NCBI RefSeq assembly: GCF_002127325.2
Contig: NC_035443.2
Coordinates: 123,788,295-123,852,294, forward strand
DNA length: 64,000 nucleotides
Source of the DNA: Helianthus annuus
Taxonomy: Eukaryota; Streptophyta; Magnoliopsida; Asterales; Asteraceae
Direction: 5' to 3'
The notes beneath the pieces were generated by a model that saw only the letters and a program-made list of their open reading frames with translations, made no database searches and had not been told where the DNA came from. Numbering within the stretch: the first letter of the stretch is position 1; every line of letters begins with the position of its first letter. Below are positions 33,565 through 44,600 of this stretch, piece after piece. The position numbers and the translations under genes are program-made.

Positions 33565-36500
33565 CACTACTACAAAATGGAGTATTAGACGGTGTTGAAG
33601 TTTTATTTTAGACGGTGTTAAAGCAATAACACCGTCTTAAAATCAATATCCATATGACCATCATGCTGTTTTGATTAAAATATTCAAGAAAATTCAAAAA
33701 AACCCCGTCTAATGCTTTAACACCGTCTTATACTATTTTATGCAATCTTTAGACGGTGTTATGTTGAACACCGTCGTATAAATATCATGAACTTTGATTA
33801 AAATATTCAAGAAAACATAAAAAAAGGAACTTAAGAATTTTCACAGATCTAGACTCAACAATTTTCACAAAATCAAACCCTCAAACAAGACATCTCCTTC
33901 CCTCTGATTACGCTCCGGCGGCCGTAATAACCGGCAGAGCCATGCTCCGATCATCTTGTTCTGCTGGGTTCATCTCCGACCAGTCAAACACCCCTCACCC
34001 CTCACCTCAAACTTGCCGGCGAACATCTGACGGCGGCGGCGGAAGTACGTTGGACGCGTGGCAGGGCCACAACTATAATATCAGGCGGTAAAGGTGGCTT
34101 ATGGGGGAGTTTCGCGTCAAATTGAAGGGCAGAGGCGGTGGTGTATGGTTGTGGTAGGGGCGGAGCAGTAGCGTGTGGTATGGTACCAACTAGTTGCGGC
34201 GTTTGGCGATGGGTGGTTGTTGGTGGTGACTTCGAACAGGCCTGCGACGTCGTGGATAGAAGGCAGCAGCGCCGCCTTTCCGACGAGAGACAATAGCAGC
34301 GATAGCTGTAACTCGGGGCGTCGGTGTTAGGGTGAATCCGTAGGTGGATGTCGGTATATGGGTGGTGAGCGGCTGCGTCTTAGGCTTCAGTCATAACCCG
34401 GATGTTCCGATCAAAGGATGTAAGATTCGATCATTTTTTTTGGGTATAAACCTCCAGTTATTATATATATTATAGATAGCTTGGTTTGTAACTGCTATTT
34501 GACTTATCATCATCGTTGTTCACTCTCTCGGATTGAGCCGGAATGGAACCACCACCCTCGACACCGTCTTCACCATTCCAGCGGCCTCCTCTCAGTAATA
34601 TTAGCAATTACCAATCACCGCCCTCACGTCACATCACGGTAATGTGTCATCCCTTCTGATTGAAACCAACATATCAGTATTAACCAAATTGCTAAAATTG
34701 CTCATAAATTTGTTGGTTGATTCTGATACGTTAGTGTATTATGATAATATGATCTCACTTTAACTAATTTATTAGGGGGAACATGACAACAAGAAAGGAT
34801 GTAGTTGGAGTAACACGCATGAAGATCCATTCGACCCTGAGATAGAGGGCATTTTTTGTTACTTCTCCCTCTGAGGTCAATTTTAATCTTTGTTATCGTA
34901 TACACATTGATGTGATTCAACAGCAAGCAAACGTAAAATTGTTTCTATCCCCTAACTCTGGTAGGTTAGGACCACTGTTAGCATATTTCATTATATTCTT
35001 TGCAACTAAATGTTGTTAAATTGTACGTTTTCATTTAATTATTAAAATCTCAAAATTTATTTCATACTTAACTCATGGCTTTCTGAATTTGTGTTAGTTG
35101 TTTGTTAATGCACTAAATTGTTGGTTTGCACCAGTAAACATTATCATGTTCATAAAATTAAGGATTCGATATTTTTATAAAATTTGAGGTTTGTCTTTCT
35201 TTAAATTTGTAGGGAAAAGTGCATGGTCTGTATGATATGCTTGTGGATCACAACTGGGATAAGAATAGAGCCATTGAGAGACAATCTAAATAAGGTCAGG
35301 AGCAAAAAGACTTACATACAATTCAGATGATGAAAAGGATGGTCATGTTGCTTAATTGTCCATCAACGAGTGTCACGAGAAGGCGCATATCTTGATCTAA
35401 ATTTTCTATCTTTTGTTTTCTAATCGCATTGATATAAGATGTTTATCATTTATATCAGTCATAACGTGTAAGCTAATGAGTTTAATTTTGTAGATGACTC
35501 AACTAAGTGACGACTAATGGAAACAATTTTTAAAGGAAATATATCAAATGGGTCGGAAGTTACCTAAAGGCATAAATCCTCCTAAGTCATTCTATTTCAA
35601 AAGTATTCCGTGTTTCCATGATACTCGCTTTAAAAGGTATTCCCTATTATGGTATTTCCTCTAGAAACTAGCACAATTAGGCTTTCATAAACAAAGGGAA
35701 TGTCTAAACTAACATTTAGGCATGACCATTATTTATATGAAAGATTGCTCATGAGAGCAAGTATAAAGAATTTGTTAGCGCTGCTATTTATTTAAATCAG
35801 GTTGCAACCGAGAAGAAAAGATTGGAATTATTGGAAGATGACATGGAAAGGGCACATGCTAGGCTTTTTACAATTGAGAAATGCAGCCAAGTTTGTCTCT
35901 TAGAAGTGAGATCTTCATAAAGACAGTTAAATGCAGGATGAGTTGATCATGAATGAGTTTGTTCATGCATAACATTACTCATTTGCTAATAGTTTGCATG
36001 GTACTGATGAAGATCAAACAATGATCAAGGTTAGTTTTTCTTTTTTTAGTCTTCTTTTGTGTCTTTTTTATATATTCTATGTTTGCACTTTGTCTCCATG
36101 AGCAACTTTTGACAATGATCACAGGTATGGCAATGGATGGAAAAAGCTTTTGAAATGGTCAGCGGATATGACGTACAATTATTACATTTTATATGATAGG
36201 TAGCTTTATGACGTGTTTGTAAATTGTGACTTAAAACGAACCCCGATTGTGATGTTTATGCTTAAGTTATTTTGAAAGGCAACCATTTATGCTTACGTTT
36301 ATGCTTATTAGTTTATGTTTATGTTTATTTAGTTTTTGTGTGTCGTGAACCGGAAATTGGCAGGTTTGTATTGAAAAAACAAGAAAAAAAACGTTTTTTA
36401 AGCATCAGCGACGACAGGGAAATAGTGACGATTGCGACGACATGATAACAGCGACGATTTATACATAATATCAAAAGACGGTGTTCATCAAGTTTAATAT

Positions 36501-36669
36501 GGGGATCAAATTGAACACCAAAAGACGGTGTTCATCAAGTTTAAGCCGGTGTTCAAGTTGAACACCGTCTAATAAGACTGTATTTTAAACCGGTGTGCTT
36601 TAAGACGGTGTTGAAAACACCGTCTTAAAACCCATATCACTCCGTCTAAAGCTCTGTTTTGTAGTAGTG
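33565..36669. mobile_element. CACTA (En/Spm-type) transposon, non-autonomous
   Basis: The ends CACTACTACAAAA (33565) and TTTTGTAGTAGTG (36669) are perfect inverted repeats flanked by the 3-bp target duplication CAA (33562-33564, 36670-36672). Subterminal regions carry many AGACGGTGTT/AACACCGTCT boxes in both orientations, the expected transposase binding arrays. The 3.1-kb interior shows no TNP2-like transposase. Confidence 0.93.
33870..36210 (+). other. Interior of the CACTA element, gene-like but unassigned
   Basis: 33890-34400 is GC-rich (GGCGGCGGCGG and similar), like a plant 5' leader and first exon. 35730-35890 reads as a charged helix on the plus strand (EKKRLELLEDDMERAHARL), consistent with a coiled-coil exon. 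No conserved domain recognised. It could be a captured gene or a decayed second CACTA gene. Confidence 0.4.
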
Positions 36670-36806
36670 CAAATTACAACCTTAAGAGCCGCGATCCTAT
36701 CCGCATGTAGCTTTTCCAGCTCGGGGTACTGCGTCATTTAAGTAGATAAAAATGAAATTTTTGATCAAGAAACATACAAAGTACAACGAATAATTAATTT
36801 AACACT

Positions 36807-37897
36807 TACATCCATCAACTCATCTAGATCAACCTCCTCATTATTCGAGGATGATGCTTGTGCTTTTTCTTGAGCTAATAATCCCTATAACAATAACGTA
36901 GATAAGAAAGATAAAAATACAAACTATTAAATTGATAATTATCAAAAAAAAAAATCTAAATAATTCATCCTTAATCTGTTCTAAGTTCTAACATTGATCA
37001 AAATCAAACAGGCATAATCATAAACTGAGCAAAACCCTAACAGGTATTACAATTAATTCTAAAAATAAAACCAAAATCATAAATTTATTATAAACCTTAA
37101 TGCAATATGTTAAGAAATTAAAGATAGATACCTTCTAATAATCACGAGCAGCTGCAACCATAACATTTCCATATGCTAAAGTTTGCAGAGTCAATTTCAC
37201 TGAATCCGGATTCATGTTACTTCTGTCTGTAGAAACCCTAAATTTTAATTTCAATAATACGCCAATTTTTCTGTACGTGAAGCGTGTTGAAGAAGATGAA
37301 GCCCTAAATACGATATACTCGAACATTTATCACAGAAAATACAAACAACAATCTAATAAACGAACATACAAATCTGTTGATGACATTTGTGTGAGAAGTA
37401 AACATATAGTAGATCATCAAACCCTAGGTTATGAAGAATGAAAAACAAATCAGCAAACACTCTAAACGAAGATTGACAGCCATCGATATATGAAATCCGC
37501 GTGTTTAATCGAAAATATTAATGATCTAACCTTGATTTGCAGCGTTGATGATATGATCTCTAAAGATCCGAAGAGAATACAGAGAGAGAGAGAGAGAGAG
37601 AGAAAAAAAAAAGAAACCGTAGTTGTGATATGAGAGAGAATGAGTGAGAGGATTGAAATTATAATTTGAATTTTGAAAATAAAGTCAGAACTATAATTTG
37701 AGGGGATTGAATTTTGAATTTGAATTTCCCTCTCAACTTTGTCTTGTAATAATTGTATTTTAAAAGATTTTAAAATCAGATTATATAAATATTGAAAACG
37801 GATTTATGACATCAGCATTTACATATGGCATAGCTTAGGAATTGACACGTAGGCAGATTTACATCAGCAAATTTTCTCTTATTATAGCTAGTATAGA
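36807..37897 (-). mobile_element. Putative Helitron 5' end and leading segment
   Basis: At 37897 the minus strand begins TCTATACTAGCTATAATAAG after an A, which closely matches the 5' terminus of the nearby short Helitron (TCTATACTATATAATAA). The captured TXND9-like gene begins about 680 bp inside. The 3' terminus was not fixed. A hairpin at 23891-23910 (ACCCGTGTGATTACACGGGT on minus) is a candidate, but lacks a clean CTRR end. Confidence 0.5.
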
Positions 37898-38341
37898 TGC
37901 CCATTTAGCTACTCATCACAAGGATAACTCGACAGTTGTAACGATAAAGTCAAATTGTTTGAGACTATTGTTTCTTGTCTATCTGTTCAAAAAAGTAGTG
38001 TGATTCCCTGCGTTTTGCGGCGCATTCAGTTAGTAACAGTTCGATTTGGGACGGTATCATCATCGAAAGAGAAAATACGAAACGTGTAAAACAATTATGA
38101 TTTAAATATATAAAGGAAATTATTTATGATGTTTGATAAACTAATTAACTTGTGCTCCCAATCAAAACTTGGGCCAAATAACAAAATTTTGTCCTGCATA
38201 ACTTTTTTTGTCTTTGATTTTTGTAATTTTGCAAAAATAGCTACCGAATACATAACACTTATGATTGTTGTATAAAGTTGTAGGCATATGTCTCTTTCAA
38301 ATTGTAAAACAAAATAAAAAATGCACATTCCTTTGAATTTA
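37898..38341. other. Gene-free region left of LTR A copy 2
   Basis: No gene or repeat recognised. The minus-strand frame 38095-38388 is AT-rich and lacks a domain. Confidence 0.35.
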
Positions 38342-39610
38342 TGACGTGTTTCATGTGTGGTATAATTTGTAGTATATTTTTTTAGCACTTTTTACTCGTT
38401 ATCAAGCTTTAAATTTATAAGACACGATACAATACAATCACTCTCTACAACACGTTAGGGCAAGTGCACCTATCGTTGGTGTAGCATAGTGATGGTAAGA
38501 TACCAAGGTCATCCAATGACACAAGAGTTTTTAATACCGGAATGTCGTTGATGTCTAATCTAATAAAAAATTGGAAAAAAGATGTTAGTAAGTTTAAAAA
38601 GAAAAAAGAGAAATAAGAATAAAATAAAATGTTAGTTAAAACAATAAACAAGATAGAATCATTTGGTTCTAAGTCTTCCTTTACGTATACTTTGATGATT
38701 TCCACACTTTAGGCTTTTTAAGAGATTATCTATGTTATTGTAGCATGTCCCACTTTTAGAGGCAACACTACCCTCAGCCATATTAGTCTAAGTCAACAGG
38801 GATACAGTCCCGCAAGGATGGATTATTGAAGAATAACTAAGTAAGTTATTAATGCAAAATGTGGTATGTCCCTATTTTGGAGGCAACGCTACCCTCGGCC
38901 ATATTGGTCTGAGTCAGCAGCGATATAGTCCCGCAAGGCCGAGTTAAAGTTTTAATAGTAGTTTATTTATAAGGGATTCAAGCCGTTCTTACTTCCCCCG
39001 ATTTGATCTATCTGCATCAAGAGAAGTCCTACCCAAACCACCCTTCTAACCCCCTTCCAGGCAGTTAATGCACTTTATATAGACCGTAAAGACACGAATG
39101 AGTGAATCAACAAAACATGAAGAAATGATAGGGTAAAGTTAACTTTCTATATATAAAACTAGTTATTAAAGTCATTAATATGAACCCAAATAAAAAGTAG
39201 TCAAAGCTTGGAAATCAAACGTAATAAATAAAAGATTTGTCTTCATCAAGTGATGTAAGAGATTAGCCAAGCATGACCTTTGTTTGACAAGAATGATCAA
39301 TCTTGGATCCCGAGACTACTTCACACACTCTAAAAGTGGATAATGGAGGAATGTGGTGGATGATGGTGTTGGAGTGGTGGTGGAATGGTGACAAGTAAGA
39401 GAAAAGTGATTTGCCAAGGAATGAGTTGATGTGAATCAAGCCCCTCTAGTTATAGCTGAATTCAGTCCCTCCATAATGCCCCATTTCCATGGGGCACGAT
39501 CCCATGTCCCTTCTTTCTTTTTCTTCAATTAATGCCCAATGTCATATCGTATGCACACACGGCCCCGTGTGACAGTAGGCACGACCCCGTGGTCAACTTT
39601 GTGGGGGTCT
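38342..39610 (-). mobile_element. Truncated LTR, gypsy family A (copy 2)
   Basis: The sequence is colinear with 6772-8545: GGGCAAGTGCACC, GGTAAGATACCAAGGT, the duplicated ACCCTC.GCCATATT block (about 38773 and 38893), and CACGGCCCCGTGTG words near the right end. The right part is missing where copy 3 begins (TGATGTGTGCG). Confidence 0.8.
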
Positions 39611-39719
39611 TGATGTAACGACTCGCCCAAAAATGTCCTAAAACGCTCAGTAAGTGGAAACCCGGACTCCTGAAACCCTAATGTTCATGAAAAACCAAGA
39701 AATTAAGAAATTTGGATTT

Positions 39720-39875
39720 CACGCGGGCCGCGTAAGACATAAGGGTAGTCTACGCGGGCCGCGACAGATCGAAAATCACCGGATAAGCATGAAGGCCACG
39801 AGGCATGACACGCGTCGACCAGACGCCTACGCGGGCCGCGTATGTGTTCCTTCGAGTTTACGCGGGCCGCGACGC
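39720..39875 (+). repeat. Four ACGCGGGCCGCG boxes in LTR U3
   Basis: ACGCGGGCCGCG occurs at about 39721, 39752, 39830 and 39860, just upstream of the first TATA box. The boxes are GC palindromic and spaced 30-80 bp apart. This is likely a U3 regulatory array. Confidence 0.8.
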
Positions 39876-40224
39876 GCTCCAATTTCAGCCTATAAATAGA
39901 GGACGATAGTTTCATTTCAAATCGTTCAATTCTTTTCTTTCTCTTGTTCTCTTGTTCTGTCATTCTAATGTCAGAACTTCTAAACCCCGAAACTCTGCCC
40001 GTTATTAGGGTAATAACTCTAATCACTGGTACGATACTTTATCCGATCGATTGAAACAGATCCGATGGATGTTTAAGTGCTGCCAATATCTGGCTATACT
40101 TTGTCATTCATTGTGAGGGTTTTGATCTCGTGATTATCGTCAAAGTTGAATTGAGTTAATACGCTAATACAGGTTCCATGGTGTCTAGAAGTTAAAACTC
40201 ATAATTAGGGAGCTGCTAGAATAC

Positions 40225-40565
40225 TTAGCAACTAAGTAAACTTAATAGCTAAGTAAACTTAATAGTTAAGTAAACTTAGTAGTTAAATAAACTTATTAAA
40301 CTTACTAATTACGTACACTTAGTTGTTAAGGAAACTTAGCAGTTAAGCTAGCTGAGTAGATTAAGTAATCTGATAATTAAGTTAAGTAATCGACTAAGCA
40401 AATTATAAGAGTTAAGATAAATTAATTAGTTAAGTAATTAATTAATTAATTAATTAAGAAAGATTAATTAAGATTAATTAAGTTAAGTAAGATTAATTAA
40501 TCAGTTAAGCAAGATTAATTAAGTTAAGTAAGATTAATTAATCAAGATTAGTTAACTAAGTAATT
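40225..40565 (+). repeat. Low-complexity TTAAGTAA/AATTAATTA tract
   Basis: Degenerate repeats of AAGTAAACTTAATAG and TTAATTAAG, inside the solo LTR, between the two TATA modules. Confidence 0.8.
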
Positions 40566-40881
40566 TAAATAGATATATATGAGGAAGGTGTGAGGAAGGT
40601 GCAAAAGGATATATATGGGGGCAGGAAGCTTCCTAGAAAATGTATAGGTAACTTCCTAGGAAGGTATATAGGAAACTTCCTGGAAATCTCATAATTCCTA
40701 CCTATAAATAAGAGCCTAGGATTTCATTTTCTTTGCTCATTCCTTCTATTCTTCTCTCTATGCGTCGGTGTTCTAACCAATAATCACCGAGGCGATATTC
40801 TGCCCGATCGATTCGGGAACCAACTAACGAATGTCAAAGTGCTGTACTTTGTGAATTTCGTTAAACGAATGCCAAAGTGCT

Positions 40882-41235
40882 GTCTGAATAAGACTATACT
40901 TTGTGAATTTTGTTAAGGTTCTGATCTCGTGACCATCGTTAGGTTTGATATGGTTTTACACAAATACGTATTCCGTTCTATTAAACTATATCTATATGTT
41001 TAACTATCAGAATACTCACAACTATACACTTACAATCAAACAAGCTGTTTAATCATCTGTCTGAATAAGGCTATACTTTGTGAATTTTGTTAAGGTTCTG
41101 ATCTCGTGACCATCGTTAGGTTTGGTATGGTTTTACACAAATACGTATTCCGTTCTGTTAAACTATATCTATATGTTTAACTATCACAATACTCACAACT
41201 ATACACTTACAATCAAACAAGCTGTTTAATCATCA
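40882..41235 (+). repeat. 177-bp tandem duplication in solo LTR
   Basis: The phrase GTCTGAATAAG begins copies at 40882 and 41059. The copies differ at only a few positions, so the duplication is recent. Part of the unit (TTCTGATCTCGTGACCATCG) also has a diverged match near 40115. Confidence 0.88.
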
Positions 41236-41997
41236 GAAGGTTCAGAATAATAAAGTATATGTTTAATCATCAGAAGGAGTAGAATCAAGAAGCTTGTTAA
41301 ATCAATATTGCATGCTTATAATGTGAGTCATTCTCTTTTTATCAACAATGTTTTACAATACTCAAATTATTTTCAAAAGTTATAATTACAGGGATTAAGT
41401 CTTAGTTATCTTGAATCACTGGCAAGTAGGGTATTGTGCACATTACTAATTTCTCACGGTTAGGTTAACAAACCTAACAGTGATAATCATCACTACTTGG
41501 GTGAAAGGACCCAATAGTGGTATGACCATCATCACCAGGGTGTGACACGATGCCAGATAAAAATAAGATAGAAGCCATTGTAATCGCTCTTATGCTATAA
41601 TTTATAACAATGTGTCATTTTGTACAAACTGAATGAACTCACCAGTATTTCCCGCTGACAAAATGTTTTTAAAACGCGTTTTAGGTAATTACAGTAGATC
41701 AGAATAAGAGTTGGATACGTCACCAAAAGGCTTACAGAGGTGGCTTAATTTATCAATTAAATTAAATTAAGAAAAGTTGTTTTATGTATTCGGGTTTATC
41801 CCATATTAAAGTTACCTTTCAAAACATGGTTTTATCCCATCTATTTAATAAATAAAATCCGGTGTTTTCTAAACTCTGATATTTTTCCTAACTCACGGTC
41901 CTGATAAATTTCCGCTGCACTACTTTTCTAAATAACCACCGGTACCACTTGACTGTTCGTGGCTTCCAGCCAGGGTGTGGTCGGGGGTCGTGACACT

Positions 41998-43034
41998 TGA
42001 TGTGTGCGTGTGAGGTTATATTTTTAAGTATATTTTTAGCTCTTTTTACTCGCAATCAAGTTTTAGATTTATAAAACACGATATTCTAGTATCACTCTGC
42101 ACACACGATAGGGCAAGTGCACCCATCGCGGACGTAGTATAGTGATGGTAAGATACCGAGGTTGTACAAGGACACAAGAGCTTTTAATACCGGCTTATCG
42201 TTAACGTCTAATCGAACCAAACTTTGATGAAAACGTTTTTAAAGCTAGAAAAAGATAAAATAATAAAGAAAAATAAAATATAAGGAAAAACAAATAGACA
42301 AGAAGGAATCACTTGGTTCCAACTCCTCTTTTAAGTATCCTTTAGTGATTTCCGCACTTTAAGTTATAGTAGTAGGCCCCTCTTTTGAAGGCGACGTTAC
42401 CCTCAACCTATTGATTTGAGTCAGCAGGGATACAGTCCCGCAAGGTCGGTTTAAAGTTTAAATAGTAGTTTATAAATAAGTGATTCAAGCGTTTCTTACT
42501 TCTCCCGCGGGGGTTAAGACCGTCCGCTCGTGAAGTCCTACTAAGCTTGAACCAGGTTCTCGCAGGATATATACACTAAACGAGACATACAATTTACCCA
42601 ACCCCCTTCTAACCCCCTTCCAGGCAATTAACGTGCTTTATATAGACCGTAAAGACATGAATATGTGAATCAACAACAGATGAAGAATGATTAGATAAAT
42701 TCGCCTTCAATATAAAAACTAGTTATTAAAGTCATTAATACATACCCAATTAAAAAGGAGCCAAAGATTGGAATTCAAAAAGAAATACATAAAAGATTTG
42801 TCTTCACCAAGTGATGTAAGAGTTTAGCCAAGCATGGCCTTTATTTAACAAAGACTCTTACGATCGATCTTGGATCCCGAGACTACTACACACTCTAAAT
42901 GATGGAAGATGGATGATGGTGGCGGAGTGGTGGAGTGGTGTCAAGTGAGAGAGAAGTGGTTTGCCAAGGGATGGTTTGGAATGGAACCAAGCACCCCTAT
43001 TTATAGTTGAAATCAGAAGCTTTAGCACGGTCCG
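41998..43034 (-). mobile_element. Truncated LTR, gypsy family A (copy 3)
   Basis: It begins TGATGTGTGCG; its first three bases are shared with the CTTGA target duplication of the solo LTR. It stays colinear with copy 1 through GGGCAAGTGCACCC and the CTATTTATAG box (about 42990). It stops where the Athila 5' LTR begins at 43035. Its missing part would be expected beyond the Athila 3' LTR, but was not found there. Confidence 0.8.
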
Positions 43035-44443
43035 TGATACGTGGTTGAAAACCGGTGTTCGTTAGTGTATAACTTGATGCTTTTACATAAGTTTTAATTT
43101 CGGATAGCCTACTTTTAATCAAAAATGTGTTTTGCAGGTTTGATGGAGTTTAAGGAGCTTTTCGGGAGCTTTACGAGTCATCGGGTCGAAAACCGGGGCA
43201 CCGGGACGCGTTACGGATCAACCGGGAGTGTGAAAAGTGAATTTTGGAGAAATGGAGAGGGAGAGCCCATCGCCGACGGGTCCCAGGCCGTCGGCGACGC
43301 CCTCTAAAAAAGCCCGTCAGCCAAACAATCCTTAGACAGACCAATAGGCCGTCGGCCACAGTTCAATTATTGGGAACCCGTCAGCGACGGGGTGGGACCC
43401 GTCGGCGACGGGCAGTGGATTACATGAACGCGAAAAATTGGTCTTTGGTTGTTGGAAACGATTACAATTGGTTGGGGAGCCATTTAACTCGGGAGTTACA
43501 CTTAGTTTGAGTTTTGAATCTCAAATCTTGGAGCCTAATACCACCAAGCATTCATTACCAACAATCACCATCCATCTCTACCATACCTATCATCCCGAAT
43601 TACAATCAAGAACCATCATCAATCATTCGCAATCACCAATCCATACAAACCCTAATAATCACCATCAATCTTTCCACCATTATCCTTCACCAAACCTTAA
43701 ACATCCATCAATCCTCCATTGCTCAAGCTTCGAGATGACTTCATTCAAGTTCCAAGCATCCGGTGTTCAAGCTTCTTCAACCATGAGCGGCTAATCACCT
43801 TGGTTTCACCCCGGTGTAGGTAGTTGTTTAATTTAGGGTTTCAAAATGTTTCTTGCTTCAACTTTGTGACAAATTGTGTTTGATTTTTGAAACCATTGAC
43901 AATAGTTTACATTTGTTTCGTATTCGTAAATTGTCGAATGATGTTAAAAGTTATGACTTTACGAAATGGTTTTGTGTAGTTATGCATTGTCGTGGTTAGG
44001 TTTTACTTGTGTTGATTACAAAGTGTATTCTTGTCTGTTTTTCGAAACGTTGATAGTTATTGGCACCTAAGTCACGACACACTAAATCCGCTAATCGTAC
44101 GTAATTGAGTTGAATCTAAAAACTTGTAGAAACCGTAGGTTGGCAATTACCGAAACTGGGTGTGAACCCTTTTTATTATTATTGTTTAGTAATCAAGTTT
44201 TCTTGCATTTGTTAATCATTAGGCTTTATTCAGTTAAACCAATTCACTTAGTTTAAATTCATATCTTTCAACAAAACAAAAATACAAGAATATCATAGCA
44301 AGCTTCATAATTTGTGACACTTTCGCATCCACTCGCAAACCACATACTCTTTGTGGTTCGACCCCTTGCTACCACTAACTATTTGTTAAGGGTAATTTGG
44401 GCATATAAATATTATCTTTGACCGGAGCGCGACACTTCGATCA
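43035..44443 (+). mobile_element. 5' LTR of Athila-type gypsy element
   Basis: The LTR starts TGATACGTGGTTG and ends TTCGATCA, followed within a few bases by the primer site TGGCGCCGTTGCTGGGGA (44449-44466), typical of Athila. It contains a GC-rich cluster of CGTCGGCGACGGG words (43268-43412). Short ORFs at 43125-43794 are LTR sequence. Length is 1409 bp. Confidence 0.85.
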
Positions 44444-44448
44444 AATTT

Positions 44449-44466
44449 TGGCGCCGTTGCTGGGGA
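44449..44466 (+). promoter_or_regulatory. Primer binding site of Athila element
   Basis: TGGCGCCGTTGCTGGGGA lies directly inside the LTR and is the tRNA-primed start of minus-strand DNA synthesis in this group. Confidence 0.85.
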
Positions 44467-44600
44467 GTGCGTGCGTTTTGTGTTTGGATTATTGTTTAAA
44501 TTTTCGTGATTAACTATTTAATTTGCATAGTTCTTTTCTTGTACTTTGTCTTTTTCCTTGTTACACGGGGTGTGTTACTTGTGCAGGTTAGAGGTAGTGC

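Larger units (their letters stand above)
33304..37215 (-). pseudogene. Captured TXND9/phosducin-like gene, 5' four exons, split by CACTA
   Basis: On the minus strand four exons are visible. Exon 1 (37215-37132) starts MNPDSVKLTLQTLAYGN and reaches AAARDY. Exon 2 (36894-36810) contains LAQEKAQASSS and VDLDELMD. Exon 3 (36728-36681) reads YPELEKLHADRIAALK. Exon 4 (33446-33304) contains KKGNGEYREITEGDFLGEA and ends CHFYHREFYRC. All junctions have GT-AG. This is the N-terminal half of the thioredoxin-domain-containing protein 9 (phosducin-like) family, a CCT-chaperonin cofactor. The thioredoxin-fold half is absent. One nonsense codon (TAG at 37137-37135, probably from CAG) ends exon 1. A 3.1-kb CACTA element sits in intron 3, and an NPH3 fragment follows exon 4. 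Confidence 0.82.
39614..41995 (+). mobile_element. Solo LTR, gypsy family with two promoter modules
   Basis: The solo LTR begins TGTAACGACTCGCCC and ends GGGGGTCGTGACA, with 9-bp imperfect inverted ends. Perfect 5-bp target duplications CTTGA lie at 39609-39613 and 41996-42000. Two TATA boxes, CCTATAAATAGAGG (about 39889) and CCTATAAATAAGAG (about 40702), are each followed by similar leaders. A 177-bp tandem duplication lies at 40882-41235. Length is 2382 bp. Confidence 0.88.

Noticed and set aside
39654..40026. Overlapping ORFs on both strands
   Set aside because: Fall in the U3/R part of a solo LTR with repeated GC palindromes.
43125..43794. Several ORFs of 60-118 codons
   Set aside because: Located within the Athila 5' LTR; His/Ser/Pro-rich translation of low-complexity CATC repeats.
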